64,000 nt of DNA from Hahella sp. HNIBRBA332. GTDB taxonomy: Bacteria; Pseudomonadota; Gammaproteobacteria; Pseudomonadales; Oleiphilaceae. Positions 62,210 to 64,000 of the stretch are shown here, piece by piece. The stretch lies in the NCBI RefSeq assembly GCF_030719035.1, contig NZ_CP132203.1, forward strand, positions 1,488,001 to 1,552,000, given 5' to 3'. The position numbers were made by a program, and so were the translations under genes. Position 1 is the stretch's first letter. The number at the start of each line of letters is the position of its first letter. The notes beneath the pieces were generated by a model. That model searched no databases. It was not told the origin of the DNA and was given only the letters and a program-made list of their open reading frames with translations.

Positions 62210-62494
62210 ATGACGCTGAAAGAAAAAGCGACCCAGCATATTCTGGAGATCTATCGCGATAACTATGACGACGATAAGTCGGACGAGGAGATTCTGGCCT
62301 TTGATCCGAATGAATACGACGTGGACCCGGAAAACTTCTATGAAGACGTGCTGTACTCTTTTTTCGGTATGGGAACGGATGTTGATATTCAAAGCGGTAC
62401 GGTTCAGGAGCTGATCGATCAGGTTGCTGCGAAGTGGGACGGTTCGGATATTGATCGAGACTGGATGGAAAACGCCATGCCGGACGATTTTTAG
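62210..62494 (+). CDS. hypothetical small acidic protein
   Basis: 94 residues from ATG 62210, preceded by GAGGATAAAGAGA. Strongly acidic (YRDNYDDDKSDEEILAFDPN). No signal peptide or recognised family. Followed by a hairpin terminator. Confidence 0.75.
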   Translation: MTLKEKATQHILEIYRDNYDDDKSDEEILAFDPNEYDVDPENFYEDVLYSFFGMGTDVDIQSGTVQELIDQVAAKWDGSDIDRDWMENAMPDDF

Positions 62495-62511
62495 CGTCCG
62501 CTTCATAACAG

Positions 62512-62548
62512 GCCGCCCGATGGTTATGAGTGTGGGCGGCTATTTCTT
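62512..62548 (+). terminator. probable intrinsic terminator
   Basis: GCCGCCC and GGGCGGC pair around a 15-base loop, followed by TATTTCTT. Lies 17 bases after the stop of the small acidic protein gene. Confidence 0.6.
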
Positions 62549-62647
62549 CAACTAAGCGTTGGCATATCCCCGGGCTCATTGCCGCCTCTTCACCGACCGT
62601 CTAAGCTTATCTTTACAGACTAATGCTTCTCTGAATGAAGGAGTCTT

Positions 62648-63421
62648 ATGGCGGTATTCCTAAGGTGGTTCAGGGGATTGGCGGTGGTTGTCCTGCTATC
62701 GTTCGCGATGGGAGCGGGGGCGAAACCGCTTATCGTGGTGGGGACGCCTGAACTGCGTTATCGAATGGAGCTAAACGGCGTTTTCACGGGCATCGATGTT
62801 GAGATCGTCAGGGCTATTCTCAATGACCTGTCGATTGAGCATGAATTTCAATTGATAGAGTCCGGCGCCCGCATTATCCGCGAAGCCCATCAGGGGCGGG
62901 TGGATATGGTGATGAGCTTTTCTTTTAAAGAAGAGCGCGCCGAATATTTAAATTATCCTCAGGTGGCCTACAAAGACCTGAGCTGGCACTTCTTTGTTCT
63001 TAAGGACAATCAGCCCTATATCACTTTCAATACGCTGGAAGACCTTAAAAACCTGCGTATCGGCGCGGTTAACGAATGGGCGTATACGCCGGAATTCTGG
63101 AACTCTGATTTGAATATCGTCAAGGTGAGCCGCCATACCCTGTTGGTGGAGATGCTGTTGAACCGGCGCATCGAAGCGGCGCCGATGAACACCCAGGAAG
63201 CGCTCTACGACTTGCGCCAGAGAGGCCTGGATAAGCTCATCACCTATCTGCCCAAGCCCCTGGTTAGCCGCCCCTACTACAACGTATTCGTGAAGGCTTC
63301 TGTGCATCCGGATATGGCGAGACTGCAGGCCGGCTATGACCAGTCGCTCAAGAAACTGGAGGCGTCCGGCTTAGTGGCGGATGTCTTCAAACGTTTCCTG
63401 GGGCAATTTCCTCTGGAGTGA
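62648..63421 (+). CDS. orphan SBP_bac_3-like periplasmic solute-binding protein
   Basis: 257 residues; ATG 62648 has AAGGAG upstream. Signal peptide (FRGLAVVVLLSFAMGAGAKP). FTGIDVEIVRAILNDLSIEH, GRVDMVMSFSFKEERAEYLN and NLRIGAVNEWAYTPEFW show the binding-protein fold. No transporter partner. The 3' end overlaps a convergent gene by 35 bases. Confidence 0.82.
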   Translation: MAVFLRWFRGLAVVVLLSFAMGAGAKPLIVVGTPELRYRMELNGVFTGIDVEIVRAILNDLSIEHEFQLIESGARIIREAHQGRVDMVMSFSFKEERAEYLNYPQVAYKDLSWHFFVLKDNQPYITFNTLEDLKNLRIGAVNEWAYTPEFWNSDLNIVKVSRHTLLVEMLLNRRIEAAPMNTQEALYDLRQRGLDKLITYLPKPLVSRPYYNVFVKASVHPDMARLQAGYDQSLKKLEASGLVADVFKRFLGQFPLE

Positions 63422-63806
63422 CGTCGCTGCGCATGCCTTTATCTTTGTGGAATGTCATCCTGGGGTTTGTTGATATGAAATGCTTGTTGTAGTAAGTCGC
63501 CCACTTCCTGAACAGGCTGTCTTCAGGGTAGTCATTCGACAGCATCTGTTGCTCAATAAATTGCTGCATGGCGCTGATATTAGCGTTATTTAGAGCCATG
63601 CCGTACCAGCGATGCAGCTCAACTGTTTTTTTGGCGATGGACATTTGGTTATGTCGCCCCGCTGCTTCGATGATTTTTCCTGACATGATGTAGAGCGAAG
63701 CGCTAAGCCGAGTGCGTTCCTCTGAAGGGGTAAATGCGGTGAACTGCTCTGGGTTGGCGACAGCTAGCTTAGAAATGAAATTTTTTATCAAAACGAAGGT
63801 TCCCAT
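63387..63806 (-). CDS. hypothetical protein
   Basis: 139 residues on the minus strand, starting ATG 63806 with only a weak purine stretch upstream. Helical and basic, no signal peptide. No family recognised. The last 194 bases of the window beyond it show no gene. Confidence 0.5.
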   Translation of the reverse strand: MGTFVLIKNFISKLAVANPEQFTAFTPSEERTRLSASLYIMSGKIIEAAGRHNQMSIAKKTVELHRWYGMALNNANISAMQQFIEQQMLSNDYPEDSLFRKWATYYNKHFISTNPRMTFHKDKGMRSDVTPEEIAPGNV

Positions 63807-64000
63807 AGAAAACGTCGGAATTTCTGGGTAAGTCCGTGTACGAGCAGAAACAGGGTATCTAAGTAGAGTACGATGAATAAGGGCGTAAGCGTATTCGTAG
63901 GGTTACCGAAAAAGTGTGTTTATTCTAAGTAATACTACGGAACACTTTCGCTGATCATGTTCCTATTCACCAGCGGACTAAAATTCTTCCTGTGCAATGT

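Overview
The window looks like the chromosome of a marine gammaproteobacterium, most likely Hahella or a close relative. That is an inference from gene style and from the mix of an integron array, orphan solute-binding proteins, flagellar genes and a giant Rhs gene. No rRNA or tRNA was seen.

Region 1 (1 to about 12.5 kb) is an integron cassette array with no integrase in view. Small, mostly unrecognised plus-strand genes are separated by attC sites, each with a 5' inverse core ending in TAAC and a 3' core GTTRRRY. Recognisable cassettes include a ClbS/DfsB-family protein and, in reverse orientation, an Imm32-like immunity protein. Insertion sequences have hit the array hard. Two inverted copies of one 1235-bp IS3-family element each split a cassette gene, and an ISAs1-family element sits inside an attC with a perfect 10-bp target duplication. 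The last 67 bases of a cassette gene at the window start recur in the cassette at 9.87 kb. A perfect CRISPR-repeat-like palindrome follows the last forward cassette.

Region 2 (12.5 to 21.4 kb) is accessory chromosome. It holds an AAC(3)-I-type aminoglycoside acetyltransferase, two orphan periplasmic solute-binding proteins, an unrecognised 272-residue protein, a single-domain HD hydrolase of the SpoT/MESH1 type and a BPL_N-type amidotransferase-like protein. The 3' end of the last gene was hit by an IS630-family element with an IS5-family element next to it.

Region 3 (21.4 to 43.6 kb) is one long plus-strand operon: two TPR genes, fliQ, fliR, flhB, flhA, flgF, flgG, flgA, flgH, flgI, flgB, flgC, fliE, fliF, an unknown gene in the fliG position, fliH, fliI, a fliJ-like and a fliK-position gene, flgD, flgE, a short fliM-like gene, fliN, fliO, fliP and a third TPR gene. 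It encodes export gate, ATPase, MS ring, rod, P and L rings and hook. The window has no flagellin, filament cap, hook-filament junction proteins, stator, recognisable FliG or chemotaxis gene. The FliM-like protein is short and the FlgH has no lipobox. A sigma-70-like promoter precedes the operon and a strong terminator ends it.

Region 4 (43.6 to 59.6 kb) is a single 5221-residue Rhs/YD-repeat gene with a LysM domain, a hydrophobic Gly/Ala-rich stretch and a C-terminal domain carrying an HEIVGH motif. A 63-residue candidate immunity gene follows immediately. The layout suggests that a filament-less, probably non-rotating flagellar-type secretion machine could export the Rhs protein or related substrates. 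That is a hypothesis from context, and the terminator between operon and rhs gene argues for separate transcription.

Region 5 (59.6 to 64 kb) has a third copy of the IS3-family element lacking its right end, two more orphan solute-binding proteins, a small acidic protein and a hypothetical gene.
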